Notes: generated by a model not told the origin, from the letters alone. DNA of 64,000 nt from Streptacidiphilus albus JL83 (GCF_000744705.1 NZ_JQML01000001.1:9558017-9622016), one strand, 5' to 3'; counted from the first letter of the stretch, positions 16,502 to 25,456 are shown. Translations and numbers: made by a program.

Positions 16502-16576
16502 ATGCCGATGCTCGTTTCCCGTCTCCATGTGGATCTCCTCCGTGTCACGAGCATGTCCTGTCGCGCCGACGTCTGA
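16502..16576 (+). CDS. Cysteine-type regulatory leader peptide (uORF)
   Basis: A 24-codon frame encoding a peptide with core RLHVDLLRVTSMSCR, matching the actinobacterial 'putative leader peptide' pattern (HVDL-x-RV-x-S-x-x-C). These short uORFs precede sulfur-assimilation and sulfonate-uptake genes and are thought to sense cysteine through translation of their terminal Cys codon. Here the Cys codon is the twentieth. The peptide ends 45 bp before the oxygenase ATG, so it should act on that gene. It lies in the 538-bp gap 16084-16621, which otherwise has no gene. Confidence 0.7.
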   Translation: MPMLVSRLHVDLLRVTSMSCRADV

Positions 16577-16621
16577 CCTCAGAACTCTCTCCCCACCGGT
16601 GCCACACCCCCTGGACGTGTC

Positions 16622-17602
16622 ATGTCCGAGCAGCTTCCCCTGATCGACCTCTCCCGCATCGACCGCGAGGCATTGCACCGCGCGGCCCGCGATGTGGGGT
16701 TCTTCCAGCTCGTCGGCCACGGTGTGACCGCCGCGGAGACCGAGGCACTGCTCTCCGCGGCGCGGGCCTTCTTCGCGCTGCCCGAGGCCGACCGGCTGGC
16801 GATCGACAACCTCAACTCCCCGCACTTCCGTGGCTACACCCGTACCGGCAACGAACTCACCCGGGGCACCCGCGACTGGCGCGACCAGCTGGACATCGGC
16901 GCCGAGCTGCCCCCGCACTTGCCGGGGGCGGGTGAACCCGACTACTGGTGGCTGGAAGGCCCCAATCAGTGGCCCGAGGCCCAGCCCGAGCTGCGCAGGG
17001 TCACGCTGGACTGGATCGAGCGGCTGAGCGCCGTCTCGCACCGGCTGCTGCACGAGCTGCTGGCTGCGGTCGGGGCCCCGGAGGACTTCTACGACGACGC
17101 CTTCGCCGGGCACCCGCACGCCAATCTGAAGCTGATCCGCTACCCCGGACGCGCCCCCGAGGGGGACGAGCAGGGGGTGGGCGTCCACAAGGACTACGGC
17201 TTCCTGACCCTGCTGCTGACCGACGGCGTGGGCGGGCTGCAGGTCGAGGACCAGGACGGCGTGTTCCAGGACGTCCCGTACATACCGGGCGCGTTCGTGG
17301 TCAACCTCGGCGAGTTGCTGGAGGTCGCCACCGACGGTTACCTCAAGGCCACCAACCACCGCGTGATCAGCCCGCCCGGGGCGCGGACGCGCTACTCGGC
17401 GCCCTTCTTCTACAACCCGCGCCTGGACGCCCGGATCGCGCCGCTGCCGTTCCCGCACGCCCAGCACGCCACCGGGGTCACCCAGGACCCGGAGAACCCG
17501 CTGTTCGCCGAGTACGGGCAGAACGCCCTCAAGGGGTGGGTCCGCGCGCACCCCGAGGTCGCGCGCAAGCACCACCCGGGCCTGGTCACCCCCAGGGCCT
17601 GA
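16622..17602 (+). CDS. Isopenicillin-N-synthase-like 2-oxoglutarate/Fe(II) dioxygenase
   Basis: A 326-residue non-heme iron oxygenase of the IPNS/ACC-oxidase family. N-terminal DIOX_N-type region (PLIDLSRIDREALHRAARDVGFFQLVGHGV), then the jelly roll with iron ligands His189, Asp191 (HKD) and His246, and the 2-oxoglutarate-anchoring Arg257-Tyr-Ser259. It probably hydroxylates or oxidatively cleaves a small substrate. The leader peptide 45 bp upstream suggests expression when cysteine is low and so a role in sulfur acquisition, for example oxygenolytic attack on an organosulfur compound; that role is inference. The gene ends at a pair of strong hairpins convergent with the secreted lectin gene. 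Confidence 0.85.
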   Translation: MSEQLPLIDLSRIDREALHRAARDVGFFQLVGHGVTAAETEALLSAARAFFALPEADRLAIDNLNSPHFRGYTRTGNELTRGTRDWRDQLDIGAELPPHLPGAGEPDYWWLEGPNQWPEAQPELRRVTLDWIERLSAVSHRLLHELLAAVGAPEDFYDDAFAGHPHANLKLIRYPGRAPEGDEQGVGVHKDYGFLTLLLTDGVGGLQVEDQDGVFQDVPYIPGAFVVNLGELLEVATDGYLKATNHRVISPPGARTRYSAPFFYNPRLDARIAPLPFPHAQHATGVTQDPENPLFAEYGQNALKGWVRAHPEVARKHHPGLVTPRA

Positions 17603-17756
17603 TCGGCCGTGGCGCCCGCCCGGGGACCGGGCGCAGGCGCCGCCGGACAGGGCGATCGTGGGACGGGCCTACGGACTGCCGGCGGAGAGTACTTGTTCCT
17701 GACATGTCGTGTTCCGGCCCGACGGGCCGCTGGCGGCTTCCCAGCGCCGAGGGCGT

Positions 17757-17795
17757 GATCGGCGTCCGCCCGAGCGTCACGGGTGGACGCCGATC
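17757..17795. terminator. 11-bp-stem hairpin after the oxygenase
   Basis: GATCGGCGTCC (17757-17767) and GGACGCCGATC (17785-17795) form a perfect 11-bp stem with a 17-nt loop, 155 bp after the oxygenase stop. Confidence 0.5.
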
Positions 17796-17874
17796 GTCGT
17801 GTACCGCAGGCAGTGTTCATCGGCGGTTGCGGCGGTTGCGCAGCAGGCGGACGAGGTAGATGGGAGCGCAAGCT

Positions 17875-17912
17875 GCAGGCCGCCACCACTGACCTCAGTG
17901 GTGGCGGCCTGC
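17875..17912. terminator. Bidirectional terminator, perfect 18-bp stem
   Basis: GCAGGCCGCCACCACTGA (17875-17892) is exactly complementary to 17895-17912, with two central bases. It lies between convergent genes (oxygenase and secreted lectin) and should stop transcription from both sides. Together with the hairpin at 17757 it accounts for most of the 17603-17982 gap, in which I see no gene. Confidence 0.75.
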
Positions 17913-17982
17913 GCTGCACAGGCACCGTCCGGTGCCGATCCGCTGCCCTGGCCGCCGTCTGTGTGGCGGCCTTCGGTCAGTG

Positions 17983-20364
17983 CTACTGGTTGCAGGGGGC
18001 GTTGGTGGGAGGTTCGGGGGAGGTGTTGGTGAAGATGACGGTGCGTTGGCCGCCCGTGTTGTCCTGGGCGTTGGAGAGGTTGTGGCCGGGGATGGTGTAC
18101 GTGTACCCGCCGACGCTGAACTTCCAGTAGCCGATGGTCTCCATGACCAGGGGGGATTCCTCGATCCAGCCGAACTGTCCGGGCGGTACCTGGATGTCCA
18201 CCGTCTGCGCGGTCTCGTCCTGGTCGACCCAGGTGTGGTTGGCCGAGAAGTCGATGCCGAGGAACTCGAAGGGCTCGAAGGACAGTTCACCGCCGACCGA
18301 CCACTCGGAGCCGGTCAGGTGCTTCCACTCGGCGCCCAGTGTGGCCGGGCTGTCGGGGCTCTTGTTGTAGAGGACGTTGCCGAACACGCAGGCGGGTGCG
18401 TTGTAGGGGGCCGGGGTGCTGCTGTCCTGGAAGGTGCAGTTGGACGTCTTGTCGTTGGCGCAGGCGGCGGCGGTGTGTTCGAGGGCGAGGTTGAGGATGC
18501 CGGGGGCGGTGGTGCCGTTTCCGCCCAGGTTCCAGGCCTGCTTGTGGTTCGGGTCGCCGTCACCGCAGGTGAGTCGAAGGATGTCCTGGGGATTGAAGCC
18601 GCCCTCGGCGTTCTGCAGAGCTGTGAGGCAGTAGGCTCCGCCGGCCTCGTGGATGCGGTAGCGCGTCGGCTTCCCGGTGTTGTCGGTGGTCGCCGGTTCG
18701 AGGTACCACGTCCCCAGGGGGGTGGCGGGGTTGGTGCAGCTGGTTACGGACACCGGCTGAGCCTGCCCGGCCATGCACCTGAGGGTGCTGTGGTTGACGA
18801 TTCTGAACGTGCCGTTGGTGGCGCCGGGAACGGGCGTGAGGGCCCATTCCTGAGTTGCCGAGTGCGGGTTGGCGGCGTCGGGGGTGACGAACTCGTGGGC
18901 GGCGCTGTCGAGATCGAGATCGAGGTTCAGGTCGGCGTTCTCAATGGTGAGGCAGTCCAGCGAGCCGGCGCCGGCGCAGTAGTCGGTCTGGATCTGGGCC
19001 GGGTCGCTCCAGTCGAGCCAGGTGCCGGCCGGTGAGTCGGGGGTGCCGGCGGCGAGCTGGTCGATGACGGACATCGTGGCGGCGGCCTTGTCGACGACGA
19101 TGAGCGTGAAGGCGCCGGAGGCGGTGCGGGTGACGGTCAGCGCAGTGGCCGTCGCCCCGGCTTGTTGCGGCCAGCCCCCGTCCCAAATGCCGGTGGCGTT
19201 GGTGCCCGGGACGAGGGTGTGGGTCTGGGAGCGGTGGACGACGGTGTGGTCGGCGTTGAAGCCGAAGACCGACAGGCGTCCGTCGCTGGCCACGGCGACC
19301 ACGGGCGGTGAGGTGAGGGCCAGGCCGAGGTCGTAGGGGTGGCTGGTGTCCCAGGTGCCGTCGGGGGTGGCTGCGGTGCCGGACTGGGACTGGGCGATGG
19401 TCCACGGGTGGTGGTCGCTGCGGTTGGCGAAGGCCTGCAGCAGGGTGCCGTTGCCGTGCGTGCTGGTCTGCCCGGTGTTGGTCCTGTAGGCGTTGGTCAC
19501 GAGTTGCGGGTTGCTGATGAAGTCGGCGCCCAGATCGGTCCAGGGCGCCCAGTTGTCGGTAGGCAGCGCGAGCTGCTCCGTGCTGGGCTGCTTCTGGCTG
19601 GTCGCGTTCAGATGACCGTCGCTGGTACGGGCCACCAGCGCGATGCGACCGGCACCGGCGACGACGGCGGCGGGGTCACCGGCCCACGGCCCGCCGCCCA
19701 GCTTCTCCCACGCGCTCCAGCCACCGTCGTTGGGAGCCTTCTGGGCGCGATGCCAGATGGCGTTGTCCGCGCCGCGCACGAACAGCTCCAGGCGGCCGTC
19801 CGAGTTGCCCTGGACCTGGCCGCTGGCACGGGTGGAGGCGGCGGCGTTGTTGTCGGTCACCACGACCGGCGTCCCGGCCGCCGTCGTGCCGGTCGGAGTG
19901 CCCATGTCGCTCCAGGCACCCCAGCCCGACGCCTCCTGCGCCTGGAACCAGACGTGACCGGAGGCACGGGTGGCGAAGACCTCCAACCCGCCGTCCAGCC
20001 TGTGCCCGACGGCGGGGTTCTTGCTGGTCTGTCCGCCGGTGTCGATCCAGTGGCCCCACTGGCCGGTGGCGGAGTTGCGCTCGCGCCGCAGCAGGCCGTC
20101 GGGAGACCCGCCGACGGCGAGGGGAGCGCGGACGAACACCACCGTGCTGCCGTCCTCGGCCGTGGCCACGACCGGCGCCCCCGCCGTGGTGGGAGACTGC
20201 GCTCCCGCCGTGGCCGGAGACTGCGCCTGTGCCGCGGGTGCGACGGCGGCCGGAAGCAGTCCGGCCGTGGCAAGGGCGGCGACAAGCGTCAGGTGCAGGG
20301 CCCGCCTGCGCGGGCGGGCCGGCTGTCGGTAGGAGCGGGCTGGGAGAGTGGGAAATCTGTGCAT
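17983..20364 (-). CDS. Secreted multidomain lectin: PLL-like propeller, ricin-type trefoil, beta-rich C-terminal domain
   Basis: A 793-residue exported protein with a long Sec signal (about 1-48, AAVAPAAQA). Residues about 60-440 carry repeated W-x2-W-x-D-x-G blades (GQWGHWIDTGG, GWGAWSDMG, GGWSAWEKLGG) separated by DGRLELF-type strands, as in PLL/tectonin-like sugar-binding propellers. Residues about 455-610 look like a ricin-B trefoil (DCLTIENADL, RCMAGQAQPVSVTSC, YCLTALQNAEGG). The last 150 residues hold alternating polar/hydrophobic strands (SEWSVGGELSFEPFEFLG, DETAQTVDIQVPPGQFGWIEE, WKFSVGGYTYTIPG) reminiscent of aerolysin-like beta-pore formers. No enzyme motif is visible, and the stop follows TNAPCNQ. 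Role may be cell-surface binding or a toxin; the pore-forming reading is tentative. Confidence 0.7.
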   Translation of the reverse strand: MHRFPTLPARSYRQPARPRRRALHLTLVAALATAGLLPAAVAPAAQAQSPATAGAQSPTTAGAPVVATAEDGSTVVFVRAPLAVGGSPDGLLRRERNSATGQWGHWIDTGGQTSKNPAVGHRLDGGLEVFATRASGHVWFQAQEASGWGAWSDMGTPTGTTAAGTPVVVTDNNAAASTRASGQVQGNSDGRLELFVRGADNAIWHRAQKAPNDGGWSAWEKLGGGPWAGDPAAVVAGAGRIALVARTSDGHLNATSQKQPSTEQLALPTDNWAPWTDLGADFISNPQLVTNAYRTNTGQTSTHGNGTLLQAFANRSDHHPWTIAQSQSGTAATPDGTWDTSHPYDLGLALTSPPVVAVASDGRLSVFGFNADHTVVHRSQTHTLVPGTNATGIWDGGWPQQAGATATALTVTRTASGAFTLIVVDKAAATMSVIDQLAAGTPDSPAGTWLDWSDPAQIQTDYCAGAGSLDCLTIENADLNLDLDLDSAAHEFVTPDAANPHSATQEWALTPVPGATNGTFRIVNHSTLRCMAGQAQPVSVTSCTNPATPLGTWYLEPATTDNTGKPTRYRIHEAGGAYCLTALQNAEGGFNPQDILRLTCGDGDPNHKQAWNLGGNGTTAPGILNLALEHTAAACANDKTSNCTFQDSSTPAPYNAPACVFGNVLYNKSPDSPATLGAEWKHLTGSEWSVGGELSFEPFEFLGIDFSANHTWVDQDETAQTVDIQVPPGQFGWIEESPLVMETIGYWKFSVGGYTYTIPGHNLSNAQDNTGGQRTVIFTNTSPEPPTNAPCNQ

Positions 20365-20701
20365 GAGCAGACCTTCGGGGACGACGGGACGAGAGGCTTG
20401 TGCAGTGCAGGCAGGCGAGCCGGCAGCCGGTACAGCCGGGGCGGGGAACGCACCCTCGGCGTGTGGCTAGTGGCCGGACACGATGGCAGCGGGCATGGCT
20501 ATGGACCGGCCAACGCTGACGCTCCGGCTGCCCAGGAGCAGCCCGCCCTCGCGGTCGCAATCACCGCTCCCGGAGGTGGTCCGGTCTCGAACGCAAAGCC
20601 GGGGCCACCCAAGGCCCGGCGTCGTCTGCGCCATTCGGCCCCGTGTCCTCACTGGTGCCATGTCGTCCGAAACATCTACTGACACCTCATCAGGAGCCAT
20701 A

Positions 20702-20767
20702 ATGGCAAAAAATATCTGTTTACGACTCAAAGTCAACGAGCGACCCGGATTCCTCGCCGCTCCCTGA
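20702..20767 (+). CDS. Possible 21-aa small ORF in the lectin/LMF gap
   Basis: AGGAG lies five bases before an ATG that opens a 21-codon frame (MAKNICLRLKVNERPGFLAAP), in an unusually AT-rich stretch of the 463-bp gap 20365-20827. Ribosome site and base composition support translation, but there is no homology I recognise. It may instead be the promoter/leader of the membrane-protein gene starting at 20828. Confidence 0.25.
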   Translation: MAKNICLRLKVNERPGFLAAP

Positions 20768-20827
20768 CGAGTGGTCCGGCCGCGCGTCCTCCGGGGCGGC
20801 GTGGCCCGGTGGGGCACAGTAGTGCCC

Positions 20828-22234
20828 ATGCGCTGGTTCGACGCCCCCGACTACTGGCTCGGCCGGCTGCTCTTCCAACGCGCCCTGGCCGGGGTGTACC
20901 TGGTCGGCTTCCTGGCCGCCGCGCGGCAGTGCCGGGCGCTGATCGGCGAACACGGTCTGCTGCCCGCGCCGCGCCACCTCGCCCGGACCACCGGCCGCGA
21001 CACGCCGACCCTGTTCCGGCTGCACTACTCGGACCGCTTCCTCGCCGCCGTGGCCTGGGCCGGCGTGCTGCTGGCCGTGGCGCTGGCCGCCGGGCTCGGT
21101 GACGAAGCGCCGCTGTGGGGCGGCATGCTGCTGTGGACCGCGCCGTGGGTGCTGTACCTCTCGATCGTCAACATCGGGCAGACCTGGTACTCGTTCGGCT
21201 GGGAGTCGCTGCTGCTGGAGGCCGGCGCGCTGGCCGTCTTCCTGGGCAACGCCCACACCGCGCCGCCCTGGCCGGTGCTGCTGCTGATCCGCTGGCTGCT
21301 CTTCCGGGTCGAGGTGGGAGCAGGCCTGATCAAGCTGCGCGGGGACAGTTGCTGGCGCGATCTGACCTGCCTCTACTACCACCACGAGACCCAGCCCATG
21401 CCGGGGCCGCTCAGCTGGTGGTTCCACTGGCTGCCGCGTCCGCTGCACCGGGTCGAGGCCGCGGCCAACCACCTGGTGCAGCTGGTCGCGCCGGTGGCGC
21501 TGTTCCTGCCGCAGCCGGTGGCGACGGTCGCGGCGGCGGTGATCGTCGCCACCCAGCTGTGGCTGGTGCTCTCCGGGAACTTCGCCTGGCTGAACTGGCT
21601 GACCATCACCCTGGCGCTGAGCGCGGTCAGCACCGGGTCGCCGCGCGCCTACCCGGCCACCCCCGACTGGTTCCTCGCCTGTGCGACGGCCTACAGCGCG
21701 CTGGTGGTCGTCCTCAGCTACCACCCGGCCCGGAACCTGCTGTCGCGGCGGCAGGCGATGAACCGCTCGTTCGACCCGCTGCACCTGGTCAACAGTTACG
21801 GCGCCTTCGGCAGCGTGACCCGGCTGCGGCACGAAGTGGTGCTGGAGGGCAGCGCCGACGGGCACACCTGGCTCGCCTACGAGTTCAAGGGCAAGCCCGG
21901 CGATCCGCACCGCCGACCGCGCCAGTGGGCCCCGTACCACCTGCGGCTGGACTGGCTGATGTGGTTCGCCGCGATCAATCCCGGCTACGCCGGGCCCTGG
22001 ATGACGCCGCTGCTGCACCGACTGCTGGACGGTGACCGGGACACGCTCCGGCTGCTGCGCGGCAACCCCTTCCCGGACCGGCCGCCGGCCCGGGTCCGGG
22101 CGATGCTCTACCGCTACCGCTTCACCACCCGCGCCGAGCGTCGCGCCACCGGCGCCTGGTGGCACCGGGAACCGGTCGGCACCTTCCACCGACCGCTGTC
22201 CGCAGCGGAGCGGCCGAGCAGCGCGGACCGCTGA
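20828..22234 (+). CDS. Lipase maturation factor (LMF1/2-like) membrane protein
   Basis: A 468-residue polytopic membrane protein with family signatures of lipase maturation factors: YWLGRLLFQRALAGVYLVGFL near the N-terminus, LLIRWLLFRVEVGAGLIKLRGD-type core, a CW..LTCLYYHHETQPMPGPLSWW loop and the C-terminal soluble part RLRHEVVLEG...WLAYEFKGKPGDPHRRPRQWAPYHLRLDW. About seven hydrophobic helices are visible. Eukaryotic homologues help fold secreted lipases in the ER; the bacterial function is not established. The ATG at 20828 is favoured as the N-terminus then begins MRWFDAPDYW as in relatives. No cognate lipase lies next to it, although a secreted esterase is encoded at 5410. Confidence 0.82.
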   Translation: MRWFDAPDYWLGRLLFQRALAGVYLVGFLAAARQCRALIGEHGLLPAPRHLARTTGRDTPTLFRLHYSDRFLAAVAWAGVLLAVALAAGLGDEAPLWGGMLLWTAPWVLYLSIVNIGQTWYSFGWESLLLEAGALAVFLGNAHTAPPWPVLLLIRWLLFRVEVGAGLIKLRGDSCWRDLTCLYYHHETQPMPGPLSWWFHWLPRPLHRVEAAANHLVQLVAPVALFLPQPVATVAAAVIVATQLWLVLSGNFAWLNWLTITLALSAVSTGSPRAYPATPDWFLACATAYSALVVVLSYHPARNLLSRRQAMNRSFDPLHLVNSYGAFGSVTRLRHEVVLEGSADGHTWLAYEFKGKPGDPHRRPRQWAPYHLRLDWLMWFAAINPGYAGPWMTPLLHRLLDGDRDTLRLLRGNPFPDRPPARVRAMLYRYRFTTRAERRATGAWWHREPVGTFHRPLSAAERPSSADR

Positions 22235-22328
22235 ACCCGACCGACGCCCCATATCCACGAGAGCGACGGCGGCCGAGCAAGGCGGGCCGCCACCAACTCC
22301 GGCTCGGGAACTGGCTGCTCCCGTCCCG

Positions 22329-23063
22329 TCAGGGCTGAAACAGTTCCCACTGCCCCTCGGAGACGACCTTGATGGCGCCGTCGACCACCTTGATGGCGGT
22401 CCCGTCGTCGATCGCGTACGTCGGTGCGGGAATCCGGGCCGCCCACTTCTGCGCGTTGGCCAGCGAAGCGTCGGGGTGGTTCGGGTTCTCCAGGTGCGGG
22501 ATCACCGCGAAGTCAACGAGTCCCGCTCCCTGTCCGGTAACGAGGATCCGGTCGACGTCACCCTGGGGCGTGGCGAAGACGATGTCCTCCGACCGCAGCG
22601 GCCCGTCGTTCCCGCGCGGTGGCTCCGTGTAGGTCTCGACGAAGGTGGAGGCAGCAGCCATGCTCCCGGCGCTCACCCCCACGTAGACCGCCTCGGGGCG
22701 CAGCGTCGGCAGGAGATCGGTCAGGCCGGAGCGCCGCATCCAGTTGGCGAGAAACAGGGGGTCACCGCCCCATACCAACAGTGCGTCGGCGTCCCGGACC
22801 GTCGGCACCCAGGCAGCCTCCTCGATGCTGGGCAGCGCCGTCAGCTCCAGGACCCCCAACGATTTCCAACCCAAGTCGCACAACGGTGACGGGCCCTTGC
22901 CGCAGATCGCGCGATACGCCATGCCGGGCCCGCCGGGGAAGGGGTAGATGGCGGTGGGGATGAAGAGGGCATTCGACTCCGCGATCGGCTTGCCCAGCAG
23001 GTCGACCAGCGCGTCGTGGATGGTGCTGTTCGTGATCCCGGACGAGGTGAGAAGCGCTCTCAT
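22329..23063 (-). CDS. Peptidase S51 / type 1 glutamine amidotransferase-like protein
   Basis: A 244-residue peptidase E-like protein. The nucleophile Ser131 lies in VGVSAGSMAAA after the strand RPEAVYVG; LVWGGDPLFL and the late VIPHLENPNHPDAS segment supply the family's other conserved positions. S51 peptidases cleave Asp-X dipeptides or process cyanophycin-like and aspartyl substrates. Start at the ATG giving MRALLTSSGI, the normal first strand. It is convergent with the lipase maturation factor gene (94 bp apart) and divergent from the P-loop kinase. Confidence 0.82.
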   Translation of the reverse strand: MRALLTSSGITNSTIHDALVDLLGKPIAESNALFIPTAIYPFPGGPGMAYRAICGKGPSPLCDLGWKSLGVLELTALPSIEEAAWVPTVRDADALLVWGGDPLFLANWMRRSGLTDLLPTLRPEAVYVGVSAGSMAAASTFVETYTEPPRGNDGPLRSEDIVFATPQGDVDRILVTGQGAGLVDFAVIPHLENPNHPDASLANAQKWAARIPAPTYAIDDGTAIKVVDGAIKVVSEGQWELFQP

Positions 23064-23317
23064 GGTCCTGCCCTTCCTGAGTTTGAAATCCCGTCATGCC
23101 TGAACTGCCTACTGCGGCGCCTCCGACCCTAGACGTCACCTATGACAGTCACGCCGATCGCCGCGATCACCGCCCGGTCGTCGGCCAACCCCCGGTTACC
23201 CCACCGAACAGGAAATCCGCCCCGTCTCCCGGACCCGGGCCTCAGCCAACTGCGACCTGGCAGCCTGGTCCTGCCGGAACAGTGAACATCGAAGACGACA
23301 CCGCGAAAGAGGCAGCA

Positions 23318-24022
23318 ATGGACCAAGGCACCCGCGTCGAGCTCATCGGTCGGCTGACCGAGGCGATCAGCTCCGTCACGACCGCGCATCCGCTGCGGGT
23401 GGCCATCGACGGGCCGCCCGCCGCCGGCAAGACCACGCTGGCCGACGAGCTCGCCGTCGTCCTGCGCGCGCAGGATCGGGAGGTCATCCGCGCGACCGTC
23501 GACGACTTCCTCTTCCCCCGCGCGCAGCGCTACCGACGCGGCCAGTACTCGGCCGAAGGCTGCTACTTCGACGCCCACGACCACGCCGCGCTGTGCCGGG
23601 TCCTGCTCGACCCGCTGGGCCCGGGCGGAGACCGAAGGTTCCAATGCGCGGCCTACGACAAGGACACCGACACCTCGTCGTCCCCGCCGGCCACGACCGC
23701 CCCCGCAGACGCCGTGCTGCTCTTCGACGGCGTCTTCCTGCTGCGCCCGGAGCTGATCGACCGGTGGGACCTGCGCATCTTCGTGTCCATCCCATTGGAG
23801 CAGACGGTAGACCGCGCCCGGGTCCGAGGAACGGCGCCGGCCGGATCCACCGCCGACACCGCCGAAATCGAACGGTCCTGGCGCTACCGCTACATCCCCT
23901 CCCAGCAGCTCTACTTCGCCACGGCCCGCCCGACCGACCACGCCGACATCATCGTGAACAACGATCAGCCCGAACGGCCGACCTGGGAAGTCCGACCACA
24001 CTCAGCGACACCCGGGCTTTGA
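23318..24022 (+). CDS. P-loop kinase, uridine kinase-like
   Basis: A 234-residue single-domain kinase with Walker A GPPAAGKTT (32-40), a substrate/Mg motif TVDDFLFPR, YRRGQYSAEGCYFDAHD-type substrate loop, Walker B-like LLFDGVFL and a late RWRY lid (ERSWRYRYIPSQQLY). This layout is that of the uridine/cytidine kinase-like NTPases frequent in actinobacteria; the natural substrate is unclear. The ATG at 23318 follows an AGAGG site; an upstream frame extension lacks family sequence. It ends at a strong hairpin facing the DUF397 gene. Confidence 0.8.
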   Translation: MDQGTRVELIGRLTEAISSVTTAHPLRVAIDGPPAAGKTTLADELAVVLRAQDREVIRATVDDFLFPRAQRYRRGQYSAEGCYFDAHDHAALCRVLLDPLGPGGDRRFQCAAYDKDTDTSSSPPATTAPADAVLLFDGVFLLRPELIDRWDLRIFVSIPLEQTVDRARVRGTAPAGSTADTAEIERSWRYRYIPSQQLYFATARPTDHADIIVNNDQPERPTWEVRPHSATPGL

Positions 24023-24098
24023 GGCAACGGGTCACTCCCGGCGTCCAGCACCGGCGGCGGACCAGCGGGTGACGGTGAGGCCCGCCGCTGTTCGGCGG

Positions 24099-24156
24099 CC
24101 TGCCCGCCACCGGCGTTGTCGGGGCCGGGGATTCACGCGGGCCGGTGGCGGGCAGG
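24099..24156. terminator. 15-bp-stem terminator between convergent genes
   Basis: CCTGCCCGCCACCGG (24099-24113) is perfectly complementary to CCGGTGGCGGGCAGG (24142-24156), with a 28-nt loop. It separates the convergent kinase and DUF397 genes. Confidence 0.6.
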
Positions 24157-24183
24157 GAGGACGCGTACGCCTGCCCCGGCAGA

Positions 24184-24432
24184 CTACGGGGTGACGTACT
24201 TCTCGCCGTCGGCGAAGGCGGGGTCGCCGGTCTTGACGGCATCCACGAAGGAGGAGAACGCGGCGCCGGAGAACATAAGCGCGGGGCCCTGCGGGTCCTT
24301 CGAGTCACGCACCGGGACAGCACCGGACACGGTGTAGGAACTGGGGGACCATTCCAGGCAGTTGCCCCCTCCGTTGGCGCTGTAGCTGGACTTGATCCAG
24401 ACCAGGGGGAGCTTGGCGGGTGCTGTGCTCAT
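24184..24432 (-). CDS. DUF397 protein (WhiJ-system partner)
   Basis: An 82-residue protein with the DUF397 signature: WIKSSYSANGGGNCLEW near the N-terminus, VPVRDSKDPQGPALMFS in the middle and FVDAVKTGDP at the end. DUF397 proteins are partners of WhiJ-like XRE regulators in streptomycetes and may act as antagonists of them. The ATG overlaps the stop of the regulator by 4 bp, so the two are coupled. Confidence 0.88.
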   Translation of the reverse strand: MSTAPAKLPLVWIKSSYSANGGGNCLEWSPSSYTVSGAVPVRDSKDPQGPALMFSGAAFSSFVDAVKTGDPAFADGEKYVTP

Positions 24433-25259
24433 GCGGGGAGGCCCTCCAGAACGGACAGAATCAACTCTCTTGACCTGGCGGGGGACCAGGCCGATGACCT
24501 GAGGCGATCGTACAACCGGGAGAGAGTCCGGACGCTATCAATATCTTCGAGCAGCGTGCCGGTGGTTGTGCTCTCCTCCCAGGCGATCTGCATGCCCGAG
24601 GCCAGCGTGAACAGAGCCAGCGTCCCGCCCATCAGTGGATGCGCACCCTCTTCGAGGGGGACGATCTGCACGCTTGACGTCGCCGTCTCCGCATAGTCCG
24701 CCAGTCGCCCAAGTTGACTGCGCATAACCTGCGGACCACCGACCAGGCGTCGAATGACCGTCTCGTCGATGATGATCGAGTGATCGGGAGGGACTGTCGT
24801 CGTCAGCACCGATTGCCGCGCCATCCTCGCAACCACGAGTTCGTCGATCTGGTCGGCCGTCCTCCGAAGGTCGCCCGCCCCCTCGAAGAGGGCACGGGCG
24901 TAGTCCTCGGTCTGAATGAGGCCCGGAATGATCTGGGGACTGTACTCCTCGATCACCACCGCCTGGTCCTCGAAATCCATTCGCTGCCGGACCCAATCCG
25001 GATGCGCTTCCTTGCGTGCGAGGATGTAGAGGTCCGAGAACTGGCGGGTGCCGAATGCCGCGTCCAACGCGGCCGGCATGCCCGGGGGAATCACCTGCTG
25101 CGCCTTTTCCACGCGGGCGACGGTGGCCTTGCTCCAGGAGATGATCCTGCTCAGCTCGTCCTGGCTCATGCCTGCGGTCTCGCGGTGTTCTCGCAGCACG
25201 TGGCCGAACAGATGTCTCGCACTCTTGTCCGGTGTCAAATGACTCGCAGGCGTGGGCAT
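24429..25259 (-). CDS. WhiJ/Scr1-type XRE regulator with DUF5753
   Basis: A 276-residue protein. N-terminal XRE helix-turn-helix (about 17-72: LREHRETAGMSQDELSRIISWSKATVARVE), then the DUF5753 effector region (about 95-270) with PQIIPGLIQTEDYARA and the late LFTLASGMQIAWEE. This family regulates development and antibiotic production in Streptomyces, paired with a DUF397 protein, and some members form toxin-antitoxin-like pairs. Here the partner follows with ATGA overlap. A third component, an AbaA-like ATPase present in some loci, is not seen. Confidence 0.88.
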   Translation of the reverse strand: MPTPASHLTPDKSARHLFGHVLREHRETAGMSQDELSRIISWSKATVARVEKAQQVIPPGMPAALDAAFGTRQFSDLYILARKEAHPDWVRQRMDFEDQAVVIEEYSPQIIPGLIQTEDYARALFEGAGDLRRTADQIDELVVARMARQSVLTTTVPPDHSIIIDETVIRRLVGGPQVMRSQLGRLADYAETATSSVQIVPLEEGAHPLMGGTLALFTLASGMQIAWEESTTTGTLLEDIDSVRTLSRLYDRLRSSAWSPARSRELILSVLEGLPA

Positions 25260-25456
25260 ATGACTGATGCCTCCTCAATTGCGGGCTATCTGTGATTCAT
25301 CATGCCGCCCCGCGAGATCCGCCGCAGGTTCTTGACGCATCACGGCGCCATCGGAGCCATGTCGCGATTCACAGAGCTCCGACCAGGGAGGACTGTTGAA
25401 GAGGAGAGATTCTCCAGGAACGTCGATGACCCCCGGGTCGGACAGGAGCGGAACGC

